Part shown: piece by piece, positions 1-6,505 of the stretch
How the letters are laid out: every line of letters starts with the position of its first letter
Numbering within the stretch: position 1 is the first letter of the stretch
Translations under genes and position numbers: made by a program
NCBI RefSeq assembly: GCF_907163125.1
Contig: NZ_OU015319.1
Span: 372,001 to 436,000, forward strand
DNA: 64,000 nucleotides
Direction of reading: 5' to 3'
Source: Cloacibacterium caeni
Lineage (GTDB): Bacteria; Bacteroidota; Bacteroidia; Flavobacteriales; Weeksellaceae
The notes under the pieces: model-generated
Told to the model about the DNA's origin: nothing
Database searches by the model: none
What the model saw: the letters and a program-made list of their open reading frames with translations, nothing else

Positions 1-666
1 GATGCAGATATTATTTTCCCTGAAAATTATTTAGAAAAAATCAACGAAGTTTACGAGAAAAATCCAAACGCAGGAATGGTTTCTGGGTTGGTTTACATTA
101 AAAAAGATTCCTCGTTCCTCGGAATGACAAAAAGAAATTCTGTCATTCTGAATGAAGCGCAGCGAAATGAAGAATCTAAAAGCGATTTTACAATTTCACA
201 ACTTCACGATTTTACCAATCAAAATGAATGGATTTTTGAAAATCTGTCTTCTAAAAATCATGTTCGTGGTCCTATAAAATCTTACCGAAAAGAAGTTTTC
301 CAGAAAATGAATGGTTTGAGAGCGGTTCTCGGTTGGGATAATATCGATGTGATGTTGTGTAAAATGCACGGATTTGAAACAGTAACACTTCAAGAACTTT
401 GGGTGAAACATCTTCGCCCAACTGCCTATAAATACAAATCTCAAAAAGCCCAGAAATTGGGAGAATATTTCTATAATATTGGACTTAATTTTCCTTTGGC
501 TGCTATTTCTTCGGCAAAATCTTCGTTGAAAAATAAATCTATTTTTGAATTTTTTATCACCATGAAATCTTTTTTGAAAAAGAAAAACGATAGAATTTTA
601 ACGAAAAAAGAAATTGCGTTTATTAGAAATTTGAGGTGGAATGAAATAAAGCAAAAATTCACGTAA
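1..666 (+). CDS. Family 2 glycosyltransferase, C-terminal part (5' end outside window)
   Basis: The frame is open from base 1. It begins with D-A-D-I-I-F-P-E-N-Y, the DxD-like metal/nucleotide-sugar site and following strand of GT2 enzymes, so the first ATG at 76 is internal. Later residues (RGPIKSYRKEVFQKMNGL, then GWDNIDVMLC) fit the acceptor half of the fold. It should transfer a sugar during surface polysaccharide assembly at the inner face of the membrane, with the downstream GT-B-like, FkbM and flippase genes. A palindromic repeat lies inside the coding sequence (106-176) and adds about 24 residues that look unlike a GT2. The catalytic N-terminus is not visible, so the sugar cannot be predicted. 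Confidence 0.8.
   Translation, partial: DADIIFPENYLEKINEVYEKNPNAGMVSGLVYIKKDSSFLGMTKRNSVILNEAQRNEESKSDFTISQLHDFTNQNEWIFENLSSKNHVRGPIKSYRKEVFQKMNGLRAVLGWDNIDVMLCKMHGFETVTLQELWVKHLRPTAYKYKSQKAQKLGEYFYNIGLNFPLAAISSAKSSLKNKSIFEFFITMKSFLKKKNDRILTKKEIAFIRNLRWNEIKQKFT
106..176. repeat. Palindromic repeat (TGTCATTCTGAA/GAAGAATC family) inside a CDS
   Basis: The left arm reads GATTCCTCG...GGAATGACA and the right arm TGTCATTCTGAATGAAG...GAAGAATC. The two arms are inverted copies of each other. The same palindrome is intergenic at 58482-58564, and half-units occur at 3187-3216 and 5235-5261. Here it is read through in frame by the glycosyltransferase and encodes a Ser/Asn/Glu-rich insert. Confidence 0.75.
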
Positions 667-671
667 TTCCA

Positions 672-715
672 CGTAGGGACAAGTCGTGACTTGTCCGAAA
701 AACCAAAGGTTTTCA
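672..715 (+). repeat. REP element, left flank of the RAYT transposase
   Basis: It contains the palindrome GGACAAGTCGTGACTTGTCC preceded by GTAG and followed by a GAAAAACC/GGTTTTC hairpin. An inverted, nearly identical copy lies at 1313-1355 and a diverged one at 1245-1269. The pair brackets the transposase gene at 758-1228. Confidence 0.8.
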
Positions 716-757
716 ATGTGTATAAATCCAAAAACCAAATTTCAGAAAAAATTAAAA

Positions 758-1228
758 ATGCAAGGAAGAAAACGAAATAGAAAATTAGATTTTGATTATT
801 GGTCAGAAGCTATTTATTTTGTTACGATTTGCACACAAAATAGAGTTCATTATTTTGGGAAAGTTGAAAGCGGTAAAATGAATTTGAGTAATTTTGGAAA
901 AGTAGCTTATGAAAAATGCATTTGGTTAGAAAATCAATATCCTTATGTAGAAATTCATAATTTTATTATCATGCCCAATCATATTCACATACTTTTTGAA
1001 ATAAATAAAATTGATAAAGAGGTGAAAATAAAATCTGTTTCATCTTTAATAGGCGCCTATAAAATGGTGGTTTCTAAAGAAATTCATTTGCATGGAAATA
1101 TTGATTTTTCTTGGCAAAGGTCATTTCACGATCATATTGTAAGGTCAGAAAATAGTTATGAAAATATTTACAATTACATCACAAATAATCCTGAAAATTG
1201 GAAAAAAGATAAATTTTATGGAAATTAA
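758..1228 (+). CDS. REP-associated tyrosine transposase (RAYT, Y1_Tnp/IS200-like family)
   Basis: This 156-aa protein has the Y1 transposase layout: an N-terminal W-x-E-A-x-Y-F-V-T segment, the HUH metal site in IMPNHIHILF (His75 and His77), and a C-terminal helix with candidate catalytic tyrosines (Y134, Y138, Y140) before ITNNPENW. RAYTs are single-copy, domesticated relatives of IS200 transposases that nick single-stranded REP DNA. The ATG at 758 is chosen because the longer frame from 686 only translates the REP. Inverted REPs bracket the gene on both sides, the usual RAYT arrangement. It separates the GT2 gene from the amidohydrolase, so the module probably inserted here. The family call is firm; activity is unknown. 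Confidence 0.9.
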   Translation: MQGRKRNRKLDFDYWSEAIYFVTICTQNRVHYFGKVESGKMNLSNFGKVAYEKCIWLENQYPYVEIHNFIIMPNHIHILFEINKIDKEVKIKSVSSLIGAYKMVVSKEIHLHGNIDFSWQRSFHDHIVRSENSYENIYNYITNNPENWKKDKFYGN

Positions 1229-1244
1229 TAAATGCACAAACATT

Positions 1245-1355
1245 TGTAGGGGCAAGTCGCGAATTGTCCAAAATTCCAAAAAACATTTTATTATTTGTCC
1301 TAATTTTATTTTTGAAAACCTACGGTTTTCGGACAAGTCACGACTTGTCCCTACG
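1245..1355 (-). repeat. REP pair, right flank of the RAYT transposase
   Basis: There are two units. A diverged one at 1245-1269 reads GTAGGGGCAAGTCGCGAATTG. A well-preserved one at 1313-1355 is GAAAACC...GGTTTTC joined to GGACAAGTCACGACTTGTCC and is the inverse of the left REP. The last base lies 6 bp before the start chosen for the amidohydrolase. The frame stays open through the REP into that gene. Confidence 0.8.
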
Positions 1356-1361
1356 ATAATA

Positions 1362-3050
1362 ATGATGTTTTTTTGTATTTTATTTTCCGCACAAAAAAAG
1401 GTAGATTTAATTGTTCACAATGCTAGAATTTACACCGTAAATCAGAATTTTGATATTGCTGAAGTCATGGCGATTTCCAAAGGAAAAATTGTAGCTATTG
1501 GAGGAAAAGAGATTCTAAAAAAATATACTGCAACTCAAAAAATTGATGCTCAAGGAAAGCCCGTTTATCCGGGTTTTATAGATGCGCATTGCCATTTTAC
1601 AGGTTATGCAACAGATCGTTGGAAAAGTGATTTGGTTGGCACTAAATCTTGGGAAGAAATTGTAGGAAAAATCAAAAAATACAGCGAAACGGCTCATAAA
1701 TTTTGGTTGTATGGAAGAGGTTGGGATCAGAATGATTGGGCGGTAAAAGAATATCCAACCAAAGAAAAATTAGATGAATTGTTTCCTAATCGTCCGGTTT
1801 ATTTAAAAAGAGTGGATGGTCACGCTGCCATTGCCAATCAAAAAGCCTTGGATTTGGCTAAAATTACAACCGAAACTAAAATTTTGGGTGGAGATATTGA
1901 ACAAAAAAACGGAAAATTAACCGGGATTTTAGTTGATAATGCCATGGATTTGGTAGAAAAAGTGATTCCAGAGATTGAAGATGATTTGGCCATCAAATAT
2001 TTCGGGGAGTTGCAAAAAGAATGCTTTGCTTTCGGTTTAACTTCACTTCATGATTGCGGGATTTCTGAGCATACTTTGTCGCTTTTAGAAAAATCTCAGA
2101 AGCAAAAAGTGTTAAAAATGAATGTTTTTGCGCTTTTAAGTGACAATCCTGATTATTATGAAAAATGGACTAAAAAAGGTCGCTACACGAACGGAAAAAT
2201 CACAGTTGGCGGTTTTAAAGTTTATGCAGACGGAGCTTTGGGAAGTAGAGGAGCATGTTTGTTAAGCGATTATCACGATAAACCGAAATGGAGAGGTTTT
2301 CTATTAAGTGAAAAATCTCATTTTGAAAATTTAGCTAAAAAACTGGTTAAGAGTGATTTACAGATGTGTACTCACGCCATTGGTGATTCTGCCAACCGAG
2401 AAATTCTAAAAATTTATGGTGATGTTCTAAAAGGTAAAAACGATAAAAGATGGAGAATAGAACACGCGCAAATTGTAAATCCAAATGATTTTCAATATTT
2501 TGGAAAATATAATATTGTTCCGTCTGTTCAGCCAACTCATGCTACTTCAGACATGTATTGGGCGGAAGAAAGATTGGGAAGTGAACGCATTAAAACAGCG
2601 TATGCTTATCAAGATTTATTGAAACAAAATGGTTGGGTTGCGTTGGGAACGGATTTTCCTGTGGAAGACATCAATCCGTTTAAAACGTTTTTGGCTTCAC
2701 TTGCTAGAAAAGATGCTCAGAATTATCCAGAAAATGGTTTCCAAAAAGAGAATGCTTTAACCAGAGAACAAACCTTGCGTGGAATGACCATTTGGGCAGC
2801 GAAATCGGTGTTTCAAGAGAAAGAAAGAGGAAGTTTAGAAGTAGGTAAAAATGCAGATTTTATTATTTTGAACCAAGATTTAATGAATATTGATGAGAAA
2901 GATATTTTGAAAACGAATGTTTTAAAAACTTTCGTTGATGGAAAAATTGTTTTTATAGATTTGATTTATGATATAGAAAATTCTGCGCCAGGTTATCTTG
3001 ATATTAAAAAACCAAAGATAATAGAAAATAAAAATCCGCAGATAAAATAA
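1362..3050 (+). CDS. Amidohydrolase family 3 protein (YtcJ-like metal-dependent hydrolase)
   Basis: About 562 aa. The beta-sandwich start (KKVDLIVHNARIYTV) is followed by the metal motif GFIDAHCHF (His76, His78), then CTHAIGDSANREI, RIEHAQIV and GTDFPVEDINPF, the other metal-ligand and active-site segments of Amidohydrolase_3 enzymes. These cleave C-N bonds in amide-like substrates; the substrate is unknown. The start is uncertain. Before ATG 1362/1365 lies only REP sequence, and the N-terminus (MMFFCILFSAQ) looks like the h-region and cleavage site of a signal peptide without its basic n-region. The REP/RAYT insertion may have removed the original first codons. It has no evident link to polysaccharide synthesis. 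Confidence 0.85.
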   Translation: MMFFCILFSAQKKVDLIVHNARIYTVNQNFDIAEVMAISKGKIVAIGGKEILKKYTATQKIDAQGKPVYPGFIDAHCHFTGYATDRWKSDLVGTKSWEEIVGKIKKYSETAHKFWLYGRGWDQNDWAVKEYPTKEKLDELFPNRPVYLKRVDGHAAIANQKALDLAKITTETKILGGDIEQKNGKLTGILVDNAMDLVEKVIPEIEDDLAIKYFGELQKECFAFGLTSLHDCGISEHTLSLLEKSQKQKVLKMNVFALLSDNPDYYEKWTKKGRYTNGKITVGGFKVYADGALGSRGACLLSDYHDKPKWRGFLLSEKSHFENLAKKLVKSDLQMCTHAIGDSANREILKIYGDVLKGKNDKRWRIEHAQIVNPNDFQYFGKYNIVPSVQPTHATSDMYWAEERLGSERIKTAYAYQDLLKQNGWVALGTDFPVEDINPFKTFLASLARKDAQNYPENGFQKENALTREQTLRGMTIWAAKSVFQEKERGSLEVGKNADFIILNQDLMNIDEKDILKTNVLKTFVDGKIVFIDLIYDIENSAPGYLDIKKPKIIENKNPQIK

Positions 3051-3065
3051 AATTAGAATTCTGAA

Positions 3066-3342
3066 TTGAAAAAAATCGCATACATAGAACTCGATACTCA
3101 CGCAGAAATTGCGCTGAATTTTATGGAATTGATGAATGATTCCACCTCGTTTTCTGTGGATTATTATTTCAGTGAAAAAATTCTGAGATTCTTAGGCTTC
3201 GCTCAGAATGATGACAGGAATAATAATCTCAACTGTTTTATAAACGAAATTTTCTTCAAATTTGGAAAACGAAACTTTCACAATAGTTATTCTAGGAATG
3301 GCTTCGCAGAAAAGTAGAAATTATAAAAAGTTTTTGAATTAA
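3066..3342 (+). pseudogene. Decayed, internally deleted copy of the GT-B-like gene at 4482
   Basis: The first ~120 bp (TTG start, MKKIAYIELDTHAEIALNF...) nearly duplicate the start of the gene at 4482. A half-palindrome repeat (3187-3216) follows. Then sequence resembling 4937-5060 of the intact gene resumes, reading NETFTIVILGMASQKS in a shifted frame and ending at TAA 3340-3342, against NETFTIVIPGAVSQKR in the intact copy. About 330 bp are missing between the two homologous blocks, and everything after the second is lost. The short open frame of 3066-3317 is therefore not a real protein. The AT-rich gene at 3353 lies between the relic and the intact copy. Confidence 0.8.
3187..3216 (+). repeat. 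Half-unit of the TGTCATTCTGAA palindromic repeat at a deletion junction
   Basis: GATTCTTAGGCTTCGCTCAG followed by AATGATGACA is one arm of the palindrome found complete at 58482-58564. It sits where the pseudogene's 5' block stops matching the intact gene. Confidence 0.65.
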
Positions 3343-3352
3343 AAAATAAACA

Positions 3353-4477
3353 ATGAAATATCTTTTTTCAATTTTCATTTTGATTTCATTTTGTGTTAAA
3401 TCTCAAAAATTTCAAGACACTATTATTGGTAATCCTAAATATGTAAGAGAATATGTTTCTTTTTTAACAGAAAAACAAAATCCTCAGTTTTTATATAATA
3501 GTGATTATGGGCACGAAGGATTTTTAGGAAATGAGTTTACTAAGAAAGAATTTAAAGAAATTTGGTTCAATTATGACTTTGTGTATTATATTAATTATGA
3601 AAAGTTTTATAAAAAAAAAAATAATTCTTTACTAATCAAGGAAAATTGGTTTTACAAAGATCATTCTTTTTTGGCAAGTTTTTCAAAAGAATTTTATAAT
3701 GGTAAATTAACAAAATTGGTCCTTGATTCAAGTGCAGTAAATAGATATAAAACTATTTTTATAAATTATAAAAATAGAAATCCCAAACAAATAAGATTAA
3801 TGAAATTTTCTAAGACAAAAGATTACAATACAAGAAAATATTTTTTCAAAAAAAATCAATTAAAAAAAATTTCAAGATATGTTAATGGAAGAAAACAATA
3901 TGACAGTGTTTTTGTTTATGATAAAAAAAATCTTGTTGAAGAATATGTCTTACATAAAAGAAAATGGAAAAATATAGATAATAATCAAAGATGTTTTTGT
4001 GAAGATCCTGTCGGGGTAAAAGAAATGATTAAGAAAAATTATTTTGATGAAAAAAATAATTTGATTAAGGTTGAAAATTATAAATTAAGTGAGGATAATA
4101 CTAATTATTTGAATTCTAAAGTTGAATATAAATACGATGATAATAAATTAATTTCCAAACAAGATTTTTGGAGAGATTGGAATTCTGCATTAAATAAAAC
4201 AGAATTAAAAAAAGGAACAAAAACAATTTATGAATATAAGTTTGGTAAACTTTTAAAAAAACAAAGTTATACAGATAATAAATCTTTAAATATGAGTACA
4301 ACCTATTATTATGATGATAATGATAATATTTCAAAAATAGAGTTTTTTGATAATGAAAATTGCTTTGAAGTTACATTCAGATATAGATTTGATGAAAATA
4401 ATAATTGGATAGAAATAATAAAGAATGTAAACGGAAAAGATTTATATATGTGGAAAAGAGAAATAGAATATCATTAA
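3353..4477 (+). CDS. Secreted hypothetical protein with YD-repeat-like strands
   Basis: 374 aa with a clear signal peptide (MKYLFSIFILISFCVKSQ). The rest is rich in Lys, Asn and Tyr. Short units of the form Y-x-D-x-x-N-x-L/I recur (VYDKKNLVEEYVL, YFDEKNNLIKVENY, YKYDDNKLISKQDF, YYDDNDNISKIEFF, YRFDENNNWIEI), resembling the YD/RHS-like beta-strand repeats of Bacteroidetes surface proteins. No enzymatic motif is seen. The gene looks markedly more AT-rich than its neighbours and lies between a decayed copy and an intact copy of the same gene, which suggests acquisition by insertion. Function is unknown. Confidence 0.6.
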   Translation: MKYLFSIFILISFCVKSQKFQDTIIGNPKYVREYVSFLTEKQNPQFLYNSDYGHEGFLGNEFTKKEFKEIWFNYDFVYYINYEKFYKKKNNSLLIKENWFYKDHSFLASFSKEFYNGKLTKLVLDSSAVNRYKTIFINYKNRNPKQIRLMKFSKTKDYNTRKYFFKKNQLKKISRYVNGRKQYDSVFVYDKKNLVEEYVLHKRKWKNIDNNQRCFCEDPVGVKEMIKKNYFDEKNNLIKVENYKLSEDNTNYLNSKVEYKYDDNKLISKQDFWRDWNSALNKTELKKGTKTIYEYKFGKLLKKQSYTDNKSLNMSTTYYYDDNDNISKIEFFDNENCFEVTFRYRFDENNNWIEIIKNVNGKDLYMWKREIEYH

Positions 4478-4481
4478 AATT

Positions 4482-5606
4482 TTGAAAAAAATCGCATACA
4501 TAGAACTGGATACTCACGCGGAAATAGCGCTGAATTTTATGGAATTAATGAATGATTCCACCTCGTTTTCTGTGGATTATTATTTCAGTGAAAAAATTCT
4601 GAAAACATTGGGTTTGAAAGAATCTGAAAACATAAAAAAAACAACTTCAGGAAATCTTATCCAACAATTATCAACCAACAACTATCAACTCATTATCATT
4701 GGAACAGTTCATCGTTACTTCAATAATTTTGAGAAAGTTGCAGAACAATTCAACACTTCGATAATTTGTCATAATTTGAATTTTGTGAAAGCTTCAAAAT
4801 TTGATTTGTTGAGTTCTGTTTTCAAAGAAGATATTCAATATCGTTTGAAACTATTGTTGAAAGAAGGTTTGTTGAGGAAATCGAATGTTTACAAACAAGC
4901 GAAAAACCTTTTGGTTTTGGATGCTAATTTAGCAAATAATAATAATAAAAATCTACCGATTTTTTACACTAAATTTTTCGAAAAACCAGACAACGAAACG
5001 TTCACTATTGTAATTCCAGGAGCGGTTTCGCAGAAAAGGAGAGACTACAAAAGTGTAATTAAAAAATTAAAAAAATTAGAATTAAATTTTGAGGAAAGTG
5101 AGCTCCGTAGGAGCGAAACGTTTGTAGAGAATACGCTTTCAGAAAGAGGAAGTTCCGTAGGAACGACACAAAAAATACAAGTTATTTTCTTAGGAAAAGC
5201 GCAAGGAAAAGAGTTAGAAATGCTTCAAGATTTTGATTCTTCGACTTCGCTCAGAATGACAAATATCTCCATCAAATATTTCACAGAAAAAGTTTCACAA
5301 GATAATTTTGATGTTTATATGCAAAAAGCAGATGTTTTGTGGTGTCCGATTCAACAAAAAACGGAATTTTTCAGTCAAAAAGAAATTTACGGCTTTACCA
5401 AAATGAGTGGAAACATTGGCGATGCTGTTAAATTCGGAAAATTGGCAGTTTTTCCAGATGATTATCCTTCAAAATATTCTTTTATTATTCCAGAAAAAGG
5501 AAGTCTAGGAGATTTTCTATTTACCAGAAAAGATGTAGATTTTTCAGAATTTAGCAAAGAAAAAGTCATACAAGAACTAGAAAAAACTATTTTTGCACTC
5601 TTATAA
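4482..5606 (+). CDS. GT-B-like glycosyltransferase-type protein of a polysaccharide cluster
   Basis: 374 aa starting with TTG; no in-frame ATG precedes the conserved MKKIAYIELDTHAEIA start. The N-terminal half has Rossmann-like strands (YQLIIIGTVHRYFNNF, SIICHNLNFV). The C-terminal half has strand/loop features of a GT-B donor domain (TFTIVIPGAVSQKRRDY, then ADVLWCPIQQ, then AVKFGKLAVFPDDYPS). No specific family is recognised. Two repeat-derived inserts lie within it, encoding about residues 206-229 and the nonapeptide DSSTSLRMT. It ends 7 bp before the FkbM methyltransferase, so the two are probably co-transcribed. A sugar-transfer role is inferred from fold and context only. Confidence 0.55.
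   Translation: MKKIAYIELDTHAEIALNFMELMNDSTSFSVDYYFSEKILKTLGLKESENIKKTTSGNLIQQLSTNNYQLIIIGTVHRYFNNFEKVAEQFNTSIICHNLNFVKASKFDLLSSVFKEDIQYRLKLLLKEGLLRKSNVYKQAKNLLVLDANLANNNNKNLPIFYTKFFEKPDNETFTIVIPGAVSQKRRDYKSVIKKLKKLELNFEESELRRSETFVENTLSERGSSVGTTQKIQVIFLGKAQGKELEMLQDFDSSTSLRMTNISIKYFTEKVSQDNFDVYMQKADVLWCPIQQKTEFFSQKEIYGFTKMSGNIGDAVKFGKLAVFPDDYPSKYSFIIPEKGSLGDFLFTRKDVDFSEFSKEKVIQELEKTIFALL
5097..5170 (+). repeat. GTTCCGTAGGAAC-type double repeat inside a CDS
   Basis: Two near-palindromic units, AGCTCCGTAGGAGC and AGTTCCGTAGGAAC, are spaced about 50 bp apart. The first is followed by GAAACGTTTGTAG. The same two-unit structure lies, inverted and intergenic, at 24974-25045 with the same flanks. 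Here it is translated in frame as an extra Ser/Glu/Arg-rich segment. Confidence 0.75.
5235..5261 (+). repeat. 27-bp in-frame half-unit of the TGTCATTCTGAA palindrome
   Basis: GATTCTTCGACTTCGCTCAG followed by AATGACA is exactly 27 bp, nine codons, and is translated as DSSTSLRMT within the GT-B-like protein. It matches one arm of the repeat at 58482-58564. Confidence 0.65.
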
Positions 5607-5613
5607 TTCATTC

Positions 5614-6408
5614 ATGAAATTCTATCAACTTCTCACAGAAGCGTCACAATATATCATTCCTCAGTTGTATAAACAGAGGTTTTTTAAGAAACAGAATCAA
5701 CTTTCCCGCGAAAATATTATTTCCAGAAAAGTAGAACCAGAATTGCTTTGGTTGAGCGAATTTCTTCCGAAAGATGCAGTTTTTATAGATGTTGGTGCAA
5801 ACGTAGGACATTTTATTTATCAATTAGAATATCATCTTTTTCCTCAAAATATTTATGCTTTTGAACCGAATAAATCTTTGAACAGAAGATTGAAAAGGCT
5901 ATTTCCGAAGGTTAAATTGTTTTCGGTGGCTTTGTCAGACGAAAATACGGTGGCAGAATTTAAAATTCCAGTTTTGAAAGGTGAAAAAGTAAATTCAAGA
6001 GGAACTTTGCAGACCGATTTCAGAGAAGAAAATGAAGAAAAAACCATTATTCAAAAGGTGAAAGTGGTAAAACTAGATGATTTTGTTCCCATTCAAAAAT
6101 TAGAAAAAGTAGATTTCATCAAAATAGATGTGGAAGGAAACGAGATGAAAACGCTTTTCGGAGCGAAGGAAACGATTTTAAAATTTAAACCAACGGTAAT
6201 GGTGGAAATGGAACAGCGCCATCACCAAGAACCTGTTTGGAACTTGATTTCAGAAGTGGAAAATTGGGGTTTTGAAGCGCATTATTTAGAAAGAAATACT
6301 TTTGAATTGAAAAGATTGACAGAAGAGTTTATCAAATCTCAAAATACTATCTTTGTAAAAGATTACGAAAATTACGTTAACAATATTATATTTATTGTAA
6401 AATCGTAA
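5614..6408 (+). CDS. FkbM family SAM-dependent methyltransferase
   Basis: 264 aa. Motif I is VFIDVGANVG (about residues 56-65). It is followed by YAFEPNKSLNRRL (the acidic residue that binds the SAM ribose), LDDFVP, and VDFIKIDVEGNEMKTLFGA, the FkbM signature. The family O-methylates sugars or polyketides; here a glycan hydroxyl is the likely acceptor given the neighbouring glycosyltransferase and flippase. ATG 5614 is preferred over 5593, which overlaps the previous gene and gives an atypical start. It follows the GT-B-like gene by 7 bp. Confidence 0.85.
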   Translation: MKFYQLLTEASQYIIPQLYKQRFFKKQNQLSRENIISRKVEPELLWLSEFLPKDAVFIDVGANVGHFIYQLEYHLFPQNIYAFEPNKSLNRRLKRLFPKVKLFSVALSDENTVAEFKIPVLKGEKVNSRGTLQTDFREENEEKTIIQKVKVVKLDDFVPIQKLEKVDFIKIDVEGNEMKTLFGAKETILKFKPTVMVEMEQRHHQEPVWNLISEVENWGFEAHYLERNTFELKRLTEEFIKSQNTIFVKDYENYVNNIIFIVKS

Positions 6409-6410
6409 AA

Positions 6411-6485
6411 TCGTAAAGTTGTAAAATGGTTAAGATGTTTTTCCGACTCAATTATTTTACAGTTTCACGACTTTACAAATCAACA
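6411..6485. repeat. Imperfect inverted repeat between methyltransferase and flippase
   Basis: Left arm CGTAAAGTTGTAAAAT and right arm ATTTTACAGTTTCACGACTT form an imperfect palindrome. Short direct repeats (AAATCGTAAA, CAAATCAACAAATCAACAA) flank it. It may be a weak terminator or a degenerate mobile repeat. Confidence 0.4.
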
Positions 6486-6505
6486 AATCAACAACTTAAA
6501 AAAGA

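Noticed and set aside
3066-3317. An 83-aa protein
   Set aside because: It is the first part of a decayed gene copy followed by repeat and out-of-frame sequence; annotated as part of a pseudogene.
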